DNA of 64,000 nt from Indolivaga capnocytophagoides DSM 22835 (GCF_000426485.1 NZ_AUFL01000021.1:28016-92015), one strand, 5' to 3'; shown: positions 53,779-63,496, numbered from the stretch's first letter. Notes: generated from the letters alone by a model not told the origin. Made by a program: numbers and translations.

Positions 53779-54723
53779 ATGAGATTCGGCGGTTTAGCAC
53801 TCACTGTATTGATTATTTTATGCTTCACTATGAACCTTCGGGCTCAATGGGATGCCCAGATCAGTCAATACTGGAGAACAAAAACTTTTTTCAACCCTTC
53901 TTTTGCCGGTGAAACAGATTCCATACAAGCATCTGCACTCCACCGCATGCAATGGATAGGGATAGAACACGCTCCACGGACATTTGTAATCAATACAGAT
54001 ATGCCGGTTCGCTTTCTGGATAGAAAACACGGGGTGGGAGTACTGGTTAATACCGAATCGATAGGGTTATTCAAAAACATGTTTGTCGGAGGACAATATG
54101 TCTTTAAAAAAAGCTGGAAGAAGAATACTTTAAATATAGGAGTACAGGCCGGATTTATCAACATCGGTTTTGATGCTACAAAAATCCGCATTCCCGAAGA
54201 GTTGAAAGACTACGAGGAAAATGTACCTGCGGCAGAAGCAAACGGAAAATCATTTGACGCCGCCATCGGTATATCTTGGATAACCCCCAAATACTATATC
54301 GGAGTATCTTCGACCCACTTAACACAACCCAAATTCGACATCGACGACAATACAGTTCTTGATATCAACAGGATATATTATTTCACAGCAGGCTATAACT
54401 TAAGATTCAAACGGTCGAAATACGAATTTCAACCGTCTGTCCTGATAAAAACAGACACAAAAGCCACTCAATACGATATAACAGCCAGAGTTGTATATAA
54501 TAAGACGTTTAATGGCGGTATATCTTGGAGAAAAGACGACGGTTTTGTATTTTTGCTCGGGATGAACGTATACGGATTTGATCTTGGTTATGCGTATGAC
54601 CTGTCGACATCCGAAATATCGAAGGCCAGCAGCGGAACTCACGAGTTTGTAATACGCTATTATATACCCGTCCGGCTGACAAAAAAAGGACAAAACAGCC
54701 ATAAAAGTATTCGAATACTTTAA
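53779..54723 (+). CDS. porP: Type IX secretion system PorP/SprF family outer-membrane protein
   Basis: 314-residue barrel protein: signal peptide ending near LRAQWD, then QISQYWRTKTFFNPSFAGETD, the family start with its NPSFAG motif, and strands such as HGVGVLVNTESIGLFKN. The final strand ends in FVIRYYIPV, followed by a basic tail. It is an outer-membrane component of type IX secretion; in gliding relatives SprF anchors the SprB adhesin. It precedes porK as in P. gingivalis. Confidence 0.92.
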   Translation: MRFGGLALTVLIILCFTMNLRAQWDAQISQYWRTKTFFNPSFAGETDSIQASALHRMQWIGIEHAPRTFVINTDMPVRFLDRKHGVGVLVNTESIGLFKNMFVGGQYVFKKSWKKNTLNIGVQAGFINIGFDATKIRIPEELKDYEENVPAAEANGKSFDAAIGISWITPKYYIGVSSTHLTQPKFDIDDNTVLDINRIYYFTAGYNLRFKRSKYEFQPSVLIKTDTKATQYDITARVVYNKTFNGGISWRKDDGFVFLLGMNVYGFDLGYAYDLSTSEISKASSGTHEFVIRYYIPVRLTKKGQNSHKSIRIL

Positions 54724-54791
54724 AGGCCTCTTGCTATTTTATATAAGTGATGTATAACAGGCTTTGGCTGATTTCTGACCAAAGCAATAAA

Positions 54792-54806
54792 AAGGTCTCA
54801 GACCTT
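54792..54806 (+). repeat. GGTC-N3-GACC element upstream of porK
   Basis: AAGGTC-TCA-GACCTT, perfect arms; 14 bp before the first ATG (54821) and 44 bp before the preferred ATG (54851). Confidence 0.8.
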
Positions 54807-54850
54807 AGAAACAAGACTTTATGATAAAGGGATCCGGATTCTCAGATAAT

Positions 54851-56281
54851 ATGAAGAAATCTATTTTTACCGCAGTCTCTGCCCTACTTATACTTTCGTC
54901 CTGCGGAAAACCGGGAGGAGCCGGAAGTGTAGGCGGTGAACTTGTCGGCGCAGGCGGATCGTCATGGGCCGAGCCTGCTCCTTTCGGGATGGTATTAGTA
55001 TCGAGAGGGCACATAGCTATGGGACCATCCGACAGCGATTCACTATGGGGGCAGATTGCCAGTGCCAAAGGTATCTCTGTAGATGCTTTCTGGATGGATG
55101 ATACGGAAATAACAAATTCAGAATATAAGCAGTTTGTATACTGGGTAAGAGATTCCATTATCCGTGAAAGGCTCGCTGACCCTTCATTCGGAAATGATGA
55201 AACCTACAAAATAACCGAGGACCGATACGGAGACCCCGTAAAGCCATACCTTAACTGGAAGAAAGCTATTCCCTGGAAACGTCCGGACGAATTTGCAGAA
55301 GCAGCTCTTCTCAGCGTAACAAAGGTAAATCCGATAACAGGAGAAAGAGGAATCGACCCCGAACAGCTTAATTTCAAATACGAATGGTTTGATCATACCG
55401 AAGCCGCAAAACGGCACAACAGGTTGAATCCATCTCAACGCGTACTTAACACCGATATTGTTGTAGATCCTAACGAGATGGTTATGATCTCCAAGGATAC
55501 CGCGTTTATCGATGAGAACGGTAAGCCTGTGAACCTGACTATCAACAGGCCGTTGAGTTCTTTATTTGATTTCGTAAATACAAAAATCGTAAATATATAC
55601 CCCGATACAACTGTTTGGGTAAATGACTTCAATAATGCGTACAATGAACCTTATATGAGAATGTATTTCTCTCATCCCGGTTATAACGATTATCCTGTGG
55701 TAGGGGTAACATGGGAACAGGCTACTGCTTTTTGCGAATGGCGAACCATGTTTTATAAAATGGGTATCGGAGCCAGAGGAGGCAGGGATATCGAGCCATT
55801 TCGTCTGCCAACCGAAGCCGAATGGGAATTTGCAGCCCGCAGCGGACGCTCCGAAAACAAATACCCTTGGGATTCGGAAGAAACCCAGTCAGAAAAAGGA
55901 TGCTTTCTTGCAAACTTTAAGCCCGGAGAAGGAAATTACACAAAAGACGGAAACCTCATTTCCTCCCGAGTGGGAACATATGCTCCGAATGTTTTCGGGT
56001 TGTACGATATGGCGGGTAATGTATCGGAATGGACATCGACACAATACACCGAAGCCGGAAGCAAAGAGATGAGCGATATGAACCCCGAAAACAGATACAA
56101 TGCTGCAATTGAAGATCCTTATGCCATTAAAAAGAAGGTGGTAAAAGGCGGCTCATGGAAAGACGTAGGTCGGTTCATACGAGGAGATATGCGGGAAGCC
56201 GAATTTCAGAATCAACCCCGTTCGTATATCGGATTCCGTTGTGTAAGAACTCAAATCGGATTTTCGAAATCAAAAAAATAA
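54851..56281 (+). CDS. porK: Type IX secretion system lipoprotein PorK/GldK
   Basis: Outer-membrane lipoprotein of the PorK-PorN ring. The signal peptide has lipobox LSSC; ATG at 54851 puts it directly at the N-terminus, while ATG at 54821 would add ten residues. The rest is an FGE-sulfatase-like fold: MDDTEITNSEYKQFVYW, RLPTEAEWEFAARSGR, YDMAGNVSEWT and the final GSWKDVGRFIR plus IGFRCVR. No enzyme activity is expected; the fold serves as scaffold. A GGTC element overlaps the stop codon. Confidence 0.94.
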   Translation: MKKSIFTAVSALLILSSCGKPGGAGSVGGELVGAGGSSWAEPAPFGMVLVSRGHIAMGPSDSDSLWGQIASAKGISVDAFWMDDTEITNSEYKQFVYWVRDSIIRERLADPSFGNDETYKITEDRYGDPVKPYLNWKKAIPWKRPDEFAEAALLSVTKVNPITGERGIDPEQLNFKYEWFDHTEAAKRHNRLNPSQRVLNTDIVVDPNEMVMISKDTAFIDENGKPVNLTINRPLSSLFDFVNTKIVNIYPDTTVWVNDFNNAYNEPYMRMYFSHPGYNDYPVVGVTWEQATAFCEWRTMFYKMGIGARGGRDIEPFRLPTEAEWEFAARSGRSENKYPWDSEETQSEKGCFLANFKPGEGNYTKDGNLISSRVGTYAPNVFGLYDMAGNVSEWTSTQYTEAGSKEMSDMNPENRYNAAIEDPYAIKKKVVKGGSWKDVGRFIRGDMREAEFQNQPRSYIGFRCVRTQIGFSKSKK

Positions 56282-56294
56282 GGTTACAGACCTT
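56280..56294 (+). repeat. GGTC-N3-GACC element fused to the porK stop codon
   Basis: AAGGTT-ACA-GACCTT; its first two bases are the last two of the TAA stop codon (56279-56281). The left arm C to T change keeps a G-T wobble. Lies 39 bp before porL. Confidence 0.75.
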
Positions 56295-56333
56295 CATTAA
56301 GCAATCAACAAACCCTAAATAATAAAAAACAAA

Positions 56334-57269
56334 ATGGGTAAAAAATACAGGCGATATAAGAATTTTGTAGAGAAATATCTTGACAGCAACACAGGTAAAC
56401 GCTTTTTCAATATAGTGTATAGTGTTGGTGCTGCGATCGTAATTTTAGGTGCACTTTTCAAAATACTCCACCTGCCTTTTGGTAACCAGATGTTAATGAT
56501 CGGGATGATTACCGAAGCTATCGTATTCTTATTATCGGCATTCGAAAGTCCCGGTAAAGATTACAAATGGGAAGAAGTATATCCCGTACTTGCCGACAAC
56601 GAAGATTTTGTACCTAAGGCAGACAGAGAGGCGGTAAGACCACATGCGACAAGACCAGTTGTACAAACTCAGTCAAATGTACAAGGTGTACAAACATCTC
56701 CATCGGGAATAAATATTCAATCAGGTACTGTTTCACATTCTGTTTCTTCGGGAACAACCATAACAGGCGGAGCCATGAATTCGGCTGATGTGGTAGGAGC
56801 CTCCGAGGGGTATGTAAGCCAACTCACCCAGATGTCTGAAAACATGGAAAAATTTGCTAAGGTAACCGAATCTCTGGGTAATATTTCGGACTCTCTGTTA
56901 AAATCATTCCAAACTATTATCGATAATTCGGAAGGCATCGGAAATAACACTCAAGGTTATGTAACGCAGATAGAAGCCCTTAACCGTAATATTGCAGGAC
57001 TGAATACCATATACGAAATACAACTAAAAGGTGTAAGCGGGCAAATAAATACGATAGAGCATATTAATGCCGGACTCGACCGGATAAAAAAACTATACGA
57101 CGGATCGATGGCAGACAGTGCCGTATTTAAAAATGAAACAGAGAAGATGGCTCAGCAACTAGCCGAACTTAACAGGGTATATGCCCGTCTGTTACAGGCT
57201 ATGACCAGCAATATGAATATGGGCGGCGGTTTTAACCCTCAGGCAGGGAATACGCCTCAGCAACCCTAA
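56334..57269 (+). CDS. porL: Type IX secretion motor protein PorL/GldL
   Basis: 311-residue inner-membrane protein. Two helices (about residues 25-43 and 55-72: VYSVGAAIVILGALFKIL and MITEAIVFLLSAFE) carry the conserved Glu that serves in proton-driven rotation, followed by a long cytoplasmic coiled part (about 150-300). With PorM it forms the proton motor of type IX secretion and gliding. ATG at 56334. The junction to porM is 43 bp and carries no GGTC element. Confidence 0.94.
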   Translation: MGKKYRRYKNFVEKYLDSNTGKRFFNIVYSVGAAIVILGALFKILHLPFGNQMLMIGMITEAIVFLLSAFESPGKDYKWEEVYPVLADNEDFVPKADREAVRPHATRPVVQTQSNVQGVQTSPSGINIQSGTVSHSVSSGTTITGGAMNSADVVGASEGYVSQLTQMSENMEKFAKVTESLGNISDSLLKSFQTIIDNSEGIGNNTQGYVTQIEALNRNIAGLNTIYEIQLKGVSGQINTIEHINAGLDRIKKLYDGSMADSAVFKNETEKMAQQLAELNRVYARLLQAMTSNMNMGGGFNPQAGNTPQQP

Positions 57270-57312
57270 AAGAATCCACTTACTGAATATCCGTTTCATA
57301 AAAACAAGATAA

Positions 57313-58851
57313 ATGGCATCAAATAATCCAAAGTCTCCAAGGCAGAAAATGATAAACCTCATGTATCTGGTGTTTATCGCTATGCTGGCACTCAACGTTT
57401 CGTCCGAAGTGCTGGATGGATTTGACTTGGTAGAAGAGGGTTTGACACAAACAATAAAGAGCACCGAAGGTCAAAATCAACTGATCATCGATAAACTACA
57501 ACAGATAAATCAACAGAATCCGGTAAAAGCCAGCGAATGGTACAACAAAGCAGATAATTTTTCGAAAGAATCTGATAAGCTGGTAAGTTACATTCAGGAT
57601 CTTAAACTACGGATTGTAAAACAAGCAGACGGAAAAAACGGAAAACTCGACGAAATCGAACACAAAGAAGATCTGGATGCAGCCCCCATCATCATGCTTG
57701 GCATTAACAAAGAGGGAACGAAGCTAAAAACCGAAATAAATCAATATCGGGACATAGCTATAAACCTTGTATCAAGTGAATCTAAGAAAACAATCATCAA
57801 CGAAAGATTAAATACCAATGTGCCCAAAAAGGGACGCTTGGATAACAAGAAATGGGAAGAAACCCTTTTCGAGCAAATGCCGGCATCGGCAGCCATTACC
57901 CTCCTGACAAAGATACAAAGTGATATACGTTCGGCTCAAGGAGAGGTTTTAGCTGATTTGTATGACAATATAGGAGCTAAAGACTTCAGGGTAAATAAGC
58001 TGGAAGCTCAGGTTGTACCTAATTCCCAGTTTGTTACAGCCGGAGGATATTATGAAGGACAAGTTGTTTTATCGGCTGTCGATACTACTAAAAACCTCAC
58101 ATTCAGCAGCAATGCAATCAATCCAACAAGCGGATTATTCAAAATACCGGCCGGAGCAGTAGGAGTAAATAAAGTATTTGCAGGAACAGTTACACTGACA
58201 TCTCCAGACGGGTCTCCGATTGTACGATCATTTGAGAGTAAATACCATGTCGTACCCCGTACAACTACTATTCAGGTAGCAGAAGCAAATGTGCTGTACC
58301 AGGGAGAACCTAACGTTCTCACAGTTTCGGTTCCGGGTATGTCGAACGATCAACTGAGAGTAAGTGCAACCAACGGTTCTATTTCCAAGTCGGGAGCCAA
58401 TTGGATAGCTACCCCTTCGAAAGCAGGAACGAATATGAAAATATCGGTATATAACGGCAGTGCCTTCGTAAGCGATCAGGAATTCAGAGTACGCTTATTA
58501 CCCGATCCTACTCCATATATCGAATATAAAGACGCCGGAGGAAACAGCAAACGTTTCAAAGGCGGACGTATCTCAAAGGCGGTTATAGTAGGAGCAGACG
58601 GCGTTAAAGCCTCTATAGATGACGGACTTCTCGACAGACAGTTTACCGTACTGCGTTTCAGTACCGTATTTTTCGATTCTATGAACAATGCCGTTCGTGA
58701 AATTTCGAATGGAAGCAGCTTTTCCGACAGGCAAAAAGCTCAGATAAGACAATTGGCTAGAGGTAAATCTTTCTTTATTTCAGACGTCAAGGTAAGAGGT
58801 AAAGACGGAGTCGAGAGAGACCTGACAGCTATTGAAGTAAGAATTAATTAA
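57313..58851 (+). CDS. porM: Type IX secretion motor protein PorM/GldM
   Basis: 512-residue protein with one N-terminal helix (NLMYLVFIAMLALNVSSEVL) starting near residue 14, with a conserved Arg/Lys before it, then four periplasmic domains reaching toward the PorK-PorN ring. It is the rotor-shaft partner of PorL. NLMYLVFIAMLALNV is the most conserved stretch in the family. ATG at 57313. Two GGTC elements follow, the first overlapping its stop codon. Confidence 0.95.
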   Translation: MASNNPKSPRQKMINLMYLVFIAMLALNVSSEVLDGFDLVEEGLTQTIKSTEGQNQLIIDKLQQINQQNPVKASEWYNKADNFSKESDKLVSYIQDLKLRIVKQADGKNGKLDEIEHKEDLDAAPIIMLGINKEGTKLKTEINQYRDIAINLVSSESKKTIINERLNTNVPKKGRLDNKKWEETLFEQMPASAAITLLTKIQSDIRSAQGEVLADLYDNIGAKDFRVNKLEAQVVPNSQFVTAGGYYEGQVVLSAVDTTKNLTFSSNAINPTSGLFKIPAGAVGVNKVFAGTVTLTSPDGSPIVRSFESKYHVVPRTTTIQVAEANVLYQGEPNVLTVSVPGMSNDQLRVSATNGSISKSGANWIATPSKAGTNMKISVYNGSAFVSDQEFRVRLLPDPTPYIEYKDAGGNSKRFKGGRISKAVIVGADGVKASIDDGLLDRQFTVLRFSTVFFDSMNNAVREISNGSSFSDRQKAQIRQLARGKSFFISDVKVRGKDGVERDLTAIEVRIN

Positions 58852-58864
58852 GGTCTCAGGCCTT
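58850..58864 (+). repeat. GGTC-N3-GACC element fused to the porM stop codon
   Basis: AAGGTC-TCA-GGCCTT; its first two bases complete the TAA stop codon (58849-58851). The right arm change A to G is wobble-compatible. Confidence 0.78.
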
Positions 58865-58876
58865 GAATGAAGATAT

Positions 58877-58891
58877 AAGGTCACAGACCTA
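58877..58891 (+). repeat. GGTC-N3-GACC element between porM and porN
   Basis: AAGGTC-ACA-GACCTA, 27 bp downstream of the copy fused to the porM stop codon and 21 bp before the porN start. Confidence 0.78.
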
Positions 58892-58912
58892 TTTATTATT
58901 TTACAGTACATT

Positions 58913-59977
58913 ATGATAATGAGAAGATTATTTCTAGCAATCACTATAATGATGTGTGGCCTACTGGTTACAACATCCGTTTATGCTCAGGAAACACTGA
59001 GAGAGCGGATTGCCCGAAGACAGAACCAGCAGCAATCGTCCGAACCTCAATTATCGGTTAGGGCTCAGATCAAGAATCAATCTCAAACACAGCAGATTGA
59101 CAATGCTCCGTGGATTCGTGAAATTTATCGTTTTCTCGATCTGAATAAAGAGAAGAATGCGGCTCTTTACTATCCGGTAAATCCGATCGGAAGCAGAATG
59201 AATTTCTTTACACTGATATTTAATCAATTCCTATCGGGTAATCTGGATGTATATAAATACCAGTTGGATGGTACTGAAATATTCACCGATGAATTCAAAC
59301 AGACACCTAAAGATATATTGGATCAGTTCGAAATACTTTATAAAGAAGAAAACGGCAAATATATAGTCGAGAACGTAGATATGCCGAGCAATGAGGTCCT
59401 TGGTTATTATATCAAAGAAGCATGGTATTTCGATAAAAACAATTCGGTAGTGGATGTCAAACCTTTAGCTATATGTCCGGTTATGTTCAGACAAGACGAC
59501 TTCGGAGCAGAAAGCACCCGTTATCCGATGTTTTGGATTCCTTACGAAAACATACGTCCGTATGCCGCCCGTATGCCCATCATGACATCGAGCCTCAACA
59601 ACGCATCGACTCAGACTATAAATGACTTCTTTATCAAACATAATTTCGAAGGAGAAATTTACAAGACAACAAACGTCAGAGACCTTTCTCTGGCTCAGCA
59701 ATATCCTGATGCAGTGCAACGGAAGAAAGAAGAGAAAAAGATAGAAGCTCAATTGAAGCAATTTAACGACAGCCTTTGGGTAATAAATGACTCGATTATA
59801 GCCACTCAGGCTGTTGCAAAGGCAAATAGTAAAGGTAAATCCAAGAAGGCTGAAACAGGAGGATCTTCCAATAATGGAGGAAGCATAGGCACAACCAACA
59901 GAGCAGCCGTACAAAAAGAGGCCAAATCTCAGAAATCGTCTCCGGCACGGAGTATGCGCAACAGAAAAAGAAATTAA
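58913..59977 (+). CDS. porN: Type IX secretion system periplasmic protein PorN/GldN
   Basis: 354-residue periplasmic partner of PorK. Signal peptide ends near VYAQ; the mature part starts ETLRERIARRQ. Core motifs are IREIYRFLDLNKEKNAALYYPV and CPVMFRQDDFGAES with the following YPMFWIPYENIRPYAAR. The C-terminus is a low-complexity Ser/Gly/Lys/Asn tail (about 300-354). Start could be ATG at 58913 or 58919. The stop codon runs into a half GGTC element. Confidence 0.93.
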   Translation: MIMRRLFLAITIMMCGLLVTTSVYAQETLRERIARRQNQQQSSEPQLSVRAQIKNQSQTQQIDNAPWIREIYRFLDLNKEKNAALYYPVNPIGSRMNFFTLIFNQFLSGNLDVYKYQLDGTEIFTDEFKQTPKDILDQFEILYKEENGKYIVENVDMPSNEVLGYYIKEAWYFDKNNSVVDVKPLAICPVMFRQDDFGAESTRYPMFWIPYENIRPYAARMPIMTSSLNNASTQTINDFFIKHNFEGEIYKTTNVRDLSLAQQYPDAVQRKKEEKKIEAQLKQFNDSLWVINDSIIATQAVAKANSKGKSKKAETGGSSNNGGSIGTTNRAAVQKEAKSQKSSPARSMRNRKRN

Positions 59978-59990
59978 GGTCTCATAATTA
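59976..59990 (+). repeat. Half GGTC element fused to the porN stop codon
   Basis: AAGGTCTCATAATTA: only the left arm and loop are kept. As with porK and porM, the first bases belong to the TAA stop codon. It lies 7 bp before rdgB. Confidence 0.55.
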
Positions 59991-59997
59991 ACAGATA

Positions 59998-60582
59998 ATG
60001 AAAAAGCCAAGAAAGCTGGTATTCTCTACCAATAACGAACATAAGCTCGAAGAAGTAAAAGCTATACTCGAACCATATTATCAAATTCTAAGTCTGAAAG
60101 ATATCGGTGACGATACAGATATACCCGAAACGGGAGAAACCCTTGAAGACAATGCTCTCATAAAAGCCAACTACCTTTGGGACACTTATCATACAAATTG
60201 CTTTGCAGATGATACAGGACTCGAAGTAGAAGCCCTTAACAATGCTCCCGGAGTATATTCTGCACGTTATGCAGGTGAGCAGAAAAGTTCAACCGACAAT
60301 GTGGCAAAACTTTTAAAGGAACTGGAAGGAAAAGAAAACCGTAATGCACAGTTCAGAACAGTGATAGCCCTTATTATAGACGGGAAAAAGTATGTATTCG
60401 AAGGAAAGATTAAGGGGGTTATAACTACTTCTGCACGGGGAAACAGCGGATTCGGATACGATCCTGTTTTTCAGCCTGAGGGCTATGACAAAACCTTTGC
60501 TGAACTAACTTTGGCTGATAAAAATGAAATAAGCCATCGGGCAAGAGCCGTTGAGCAACTTGCCTTATTTCTCAGGAAATAA
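59998..60582 (+). CDS. rdgB: Non-canonical purine NTP pyrophosphatase (RdgB/HAM1)
   Basis: 194-residue housekeeping enzyme that hydrolyses ITP, XTP and dITP to monophosphates, keeping them out of nucleic acids. [16 protein letters not shown] (substrate-binding SxNxxK form), [25 protein letters not shown] and [11 protein letters not shown] are the signature blocks. ATG at 59998, 20 bp after porN, so it may be the last gene of the por transcript. Confidence 0.96.
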   Translation: MKKPRKLVFSTNNEHKLEEVKAILEPYYQILSLKDIGDDTDIPETGETLEDNALIKANYLWDTYHTNCFADDTGLEVEALNNAPGVYSARYAGEQKSSTDNVAKLLKELEGKENRNAQFRTVIALIIDGKKYVFEGKIKGVITTSARGNSGFGYDPVFQPEGYDKTFAELTLADKNEISHRARAVEQLALFLRK

Positions 60583-60672
60583 AACTATCGGAGAAAAACA
60601 ACACTTTTGACATATAGCTGACGATCCGGCTATAATACTATAAAACAACACATCCTCTTAACACAAGCTGCC

Positions 60673-61341
60673 ATGTTTCGATGGAAAGACTTTTTCTATT
60701 ATTCTAAAGGTAATCGAATTGGTATCACCTTATTATTGATACTCCTTTTTGTTGTCGGAATTTTCTATGTGGTACTTCATAAGTTTGTACCTCTTGATCC
60801 GTCCTATATCGCCCAAACAGAGGAAATGGAAAAGGACTTTAACACATTCCAGGAAAGCCTTATTTCCGTACCCGAAGTTACAGATGAAGATTCTCATGAA
60901 AACAACTCTACTCCGACAAAAAAGAGTTCGAAAGCAAAGCCTGAAAAACTAAAAGACGGACAAACAATCGATATCAATGCTGTATCTGCTCAAACTCTAA
61001 CGAGAATACCGGGAATAGGCGAGACATTTGCAGAGCGTATAATCGATTATCGCAACGCTTTGGGGGGATTTATCCGTCTGGATCAGTTAAGGGAGATCAA
61101 AGGCATTACAATGAATAAGTACAGCAAAATATTGCCGTATATCATTTTGAAAAAGCCACATTATACATTCAATATTAATACGGCTTCAGTAGCACACCCT
61201 TACCTCAACAAGCAGCAAGTAGAAGCCATAAAAGCAATTCGTATGATTAACAAGATACAATCGGTTGAAGATCTTGCCGAGAGTGAGCACTTTACGGCAA
61301 AAGATCTCGAACGACTAGAGCCTTATATTCGATTTGAATAA
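60673..61341 (+). CDS. Membrane-anchored helix-hairpin-helix (ComEA-like) protein
   Basis: 222-residue protein: an N-terminal helix (about residues 17-38) anchors it, a charged linker (about 55-95) follows, then two helix-hairpin-helix pairs. The first, IDINAVSAQTLTRIPGIGETFAERIIDYRN (core RIPGIGETFAERI), is ComEA-like and binds DNA; the second (FNINTASVAHPYLNKQQ) is degenerate. A role in DNA uptake is plausible, since comF also lies in this window, but it is not next to other competence genes. ATG at 60673. Confidence 0.83.
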   Translation: MFRWKDFFYYSKGNRIGITLLLILLFVVGIFYVVLHKFVPLDPSYIAQTEEMEKDFNTFQESLISVPEVTDEDSHENNSTPTKKSSKAKPEKLKDGQTIDINAVSAQTLTRIPGIGETFAERIIDYRNALGGFIRLDQLREIKGITMNKYSKILPYIILKKPHYTFNINTASVAHPYLNKQQVEAIKAIRMINKIQSVEDLAESEHFTAKDLERLEPYIRFE

Positions 61342-61342
61342 A

Positions 61343-61376
61343 AAAAGAGGAATAATCGTATAATTATTCCTCTTTT
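61343..61376. terminator. Bidirectional terminator between the HhH gene and deaD
   Basis: AAAAGAGGAATAAT pairs perfectly with ATTATTCCTCTTTT around CGTATA. A-rich on the left and T-rich on the right, so it can serve both convergent genes. Confidence 0.88.
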
Positions 61377-61393
61377 ATATGTTAATTACTCAC

Positions 61394-63205
61394 TTACGAG
61401 AACTTTGGTTTACGTCCTCCCTTGCGGTGTTCTTTCTTTCCTGAATCGGAGAATGAACGGTCTCCTCCCCTATCGCTGCTTCCTCTACGGCTGTTGTTAT
61501 AACCGCCACCTCCTGATGAACGGCGGTCACGACGTTCGGCAACTGCTCCACCCTGCGCTACTTCGACAGAGATACGGCGTCCGTTTTCTTCCTGACCTTT
61601 CAAACTGCTGATCACTTTCTGAGCATCACCTTCGGGTACTTCGAAGAATGAGAAATTCTGCATCAAATCAATACGTCCGATACGAACTTTACCGGGAACG
61701 AAGTCATTGATCAATCCCATCAAAGTTGCAGGATTTACATTATCTGTACGTCCGATATTGATAAACAAGCGAGAATAACCTTTTTCGGCAGAACGAGAAC
61801 CTCCGTTTCCACGAGCTTCGAAACGGTCTCTGCTATTGCCACGGCTGGTACCACGATCTTCACGTGAATATCTGTCAGATGGAGCTTCAATCTCCTGAGC
61901 TTCACGATAATAATCAATCAAGCGGTTAAATTCGAGAGATACTACACGTTTGATAATATCTTCTTTCTCTAACCAATCCAAACGACGGTAAACATCCGGA
62001 AGCAATCGTCCGATTTCGTCTTCGTTTACTTTTACCTTTTCGATCTTATCGGCAAAAGCGAATAATTGTTTTTCGCAGATAGCATCTCCCGAAGGAATAG
62101 TCTGCTGCTCAAACTTCTTATTCATTATTTTTTCTATCTCACGGATTTTACCTTTTTCTTTTACGTGAGCTATTGCAATAGAGATACCAGTCTTGCCGGC
62201 ACGTCCTGTACGTCCGCTTCGGTGATTGTACGACTCGATATCGTCAGGCAATCCGTAATGAATAACGTGTGTAAGGCTATCTACATCCAAACCACGGGCG
62301 GCAACGTCTGTAGCTACCAAAAGCTGTAGATTACGTACACGGAACTTCTGCATCACATAATCACGCTGAGCTTGAGAAAGGTCTCCGTGTAATGAATCGG
62401 CATTGTATCCGTCCTGAATCAGTTTATCTGCGATTTCCTGAGTTTCGCGACGGGTACGGCAAAAAATAATACCGTATATACTTGGATAATAGTCAGCAAT
62501 ACGCTTCAATGCCAGATATTTATCACGTGCATGAACCATATAGTACACATGTTTCACATTATTAGAACCTTCGTTCTTACGGCCAATGGTAATCTCTTTG
62601 GGAGACTCCATATATTTCTTTGTGATTTTGGCAATCTCTTTCGGCATGGTAGCCGAGAAAAGAAGCATTGAACGATCTTGAGGAACTTTGGAAAGTATTT
62701 CATCGATACTTTCAGTGAATCCCATATTCAACATTTCGTCTGCTTCATCCAGAACCACATATTTTACGTTTTCAAGTTCAACTGTCTTACGGTTGATAAG
62801 GTCGATCAAACGTCCGGGAGTAGCCACAATGATTTGCACTCCTCTCTTCAATGTTTTGATCTGGCTTTCGATACTCGAACCTCCATATACAGGAAGTACT
62901 TTTAAGTTATCAATATATTTTGAGTAATCTGCCAAATCTCCGGCGATCTGTAAACAAAGCTCACGAGTAGGAGCAAGTACCAATGCTTGCGGTACATTTT
63001 GTTTAACATCAACTTTCTGCAATAATGGAAGTCCGAAAGCAGCGGTTTTACCTGTTCCGGTTTGTGCTAATGCTATTACGTCTCTGATTTGATCCAATAA
63101 GTAAGGAATCACTTCCTCTTGTACGGGCATTGGATTTTCGTAACCCATTTCTTCGATTGCTCTTCTGATTTCGGGAGCAACACCTAATTCTTCAAATGTC
63201 TTCAT
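61394..63205 (-). CDS. deaD: DEAD-box RNA helicase (DeaD/CsdA type)
   Basis: 603-residue ATP-dependent RNA helicase, likely in ribosome assembly and cold growth. Motifs: AQTGTGKTAAF (I), PTRELCLQ (Ia), DEADEML (II), SATMP (III), HRSGRTGRAGKTG (VI). A DbpA-like RNA-binding domain covers about residues 480-560 (RLFINIGRTDNVNPATLMG), and the tail is Gly/Arg/Ser-rich (RGG-like). ATG at 63205. The predicted promoter is about 290 bp upstream, giving a long leader as in cold-regulated helicase genes. Confidence 0.95.
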   Translation of the reverse strand: MKTFEELGVAPEIRRAIEEMGYENPMPVQEEVIPYLLDQIRDVIALAQTGTGKTAAFGLPLLQKVDVKQNVPQALVLAPTRELCLQIAGDLADYSKYIDNLKVLPVYGGSSIESQIKTLKRGVQIIVATPGRLIDLINRKTVELENVKYVVLDEADEMLNMGFTESIDEILSKVPQDRSMLLFSATMPKEIAKITKKYMESPKEITIGRKNEGSNNVKHVYYMVHARDKYLALKRIADYYPSIYGIIFCRTRRETQEIADKLIQDGYNADSLHGDLSQAQRDYVMQKFRVRNLQLLVATDVAARGLDVDSLTHVIHYGLPDDIESYNHRSGRTGRAGKTGISIAIAHVKEKGKIREIEKIMNKKFEQQTIPSGDAICEKQLFAFADKIEKVKVNEDEIGRLLPDVYRRLDWLEKEDIIKRVVSLEFNRLIDYYREAQEIEAPSDRYSREDRGTSRGNSRDRFEARGNGGSRSAEKGYSRLFINIGRTDNVNPATLMGLINDFVPGKVRIGRIDLMQNFSFFEVPEGDAQKVISSLKGQEENGRRISVEVAQGGAVAERRDRRSSGGGGYNNSRRGSSDRGGDRSFSDSGKKEHRKGGRKPKFS

Positions 63206-63496
63206 TAAAAATTTTAAAGATTTTCCGTCGAAAACAATCTTTCTATCATTCTCTCCACCTTAAGGCATATATATTATACACGACTAAGAAATCAGAGAAA
63301 TTGATTCCAACATTTATTTATATTCCTGCAACAAGAATAATCCTCAACTCTCAAAAGCTGCCTGATCTCTTGTTTCATTTGTTCTTATGGAATATAGACT
63401 CTTAGCCCCTTTACCTTGGTGATAGATAACACTATTTATTCAGATTCTCCTTTTTGTAGAAAATATATAGAATCTAAGTCCTTATAAAAACTGGCA

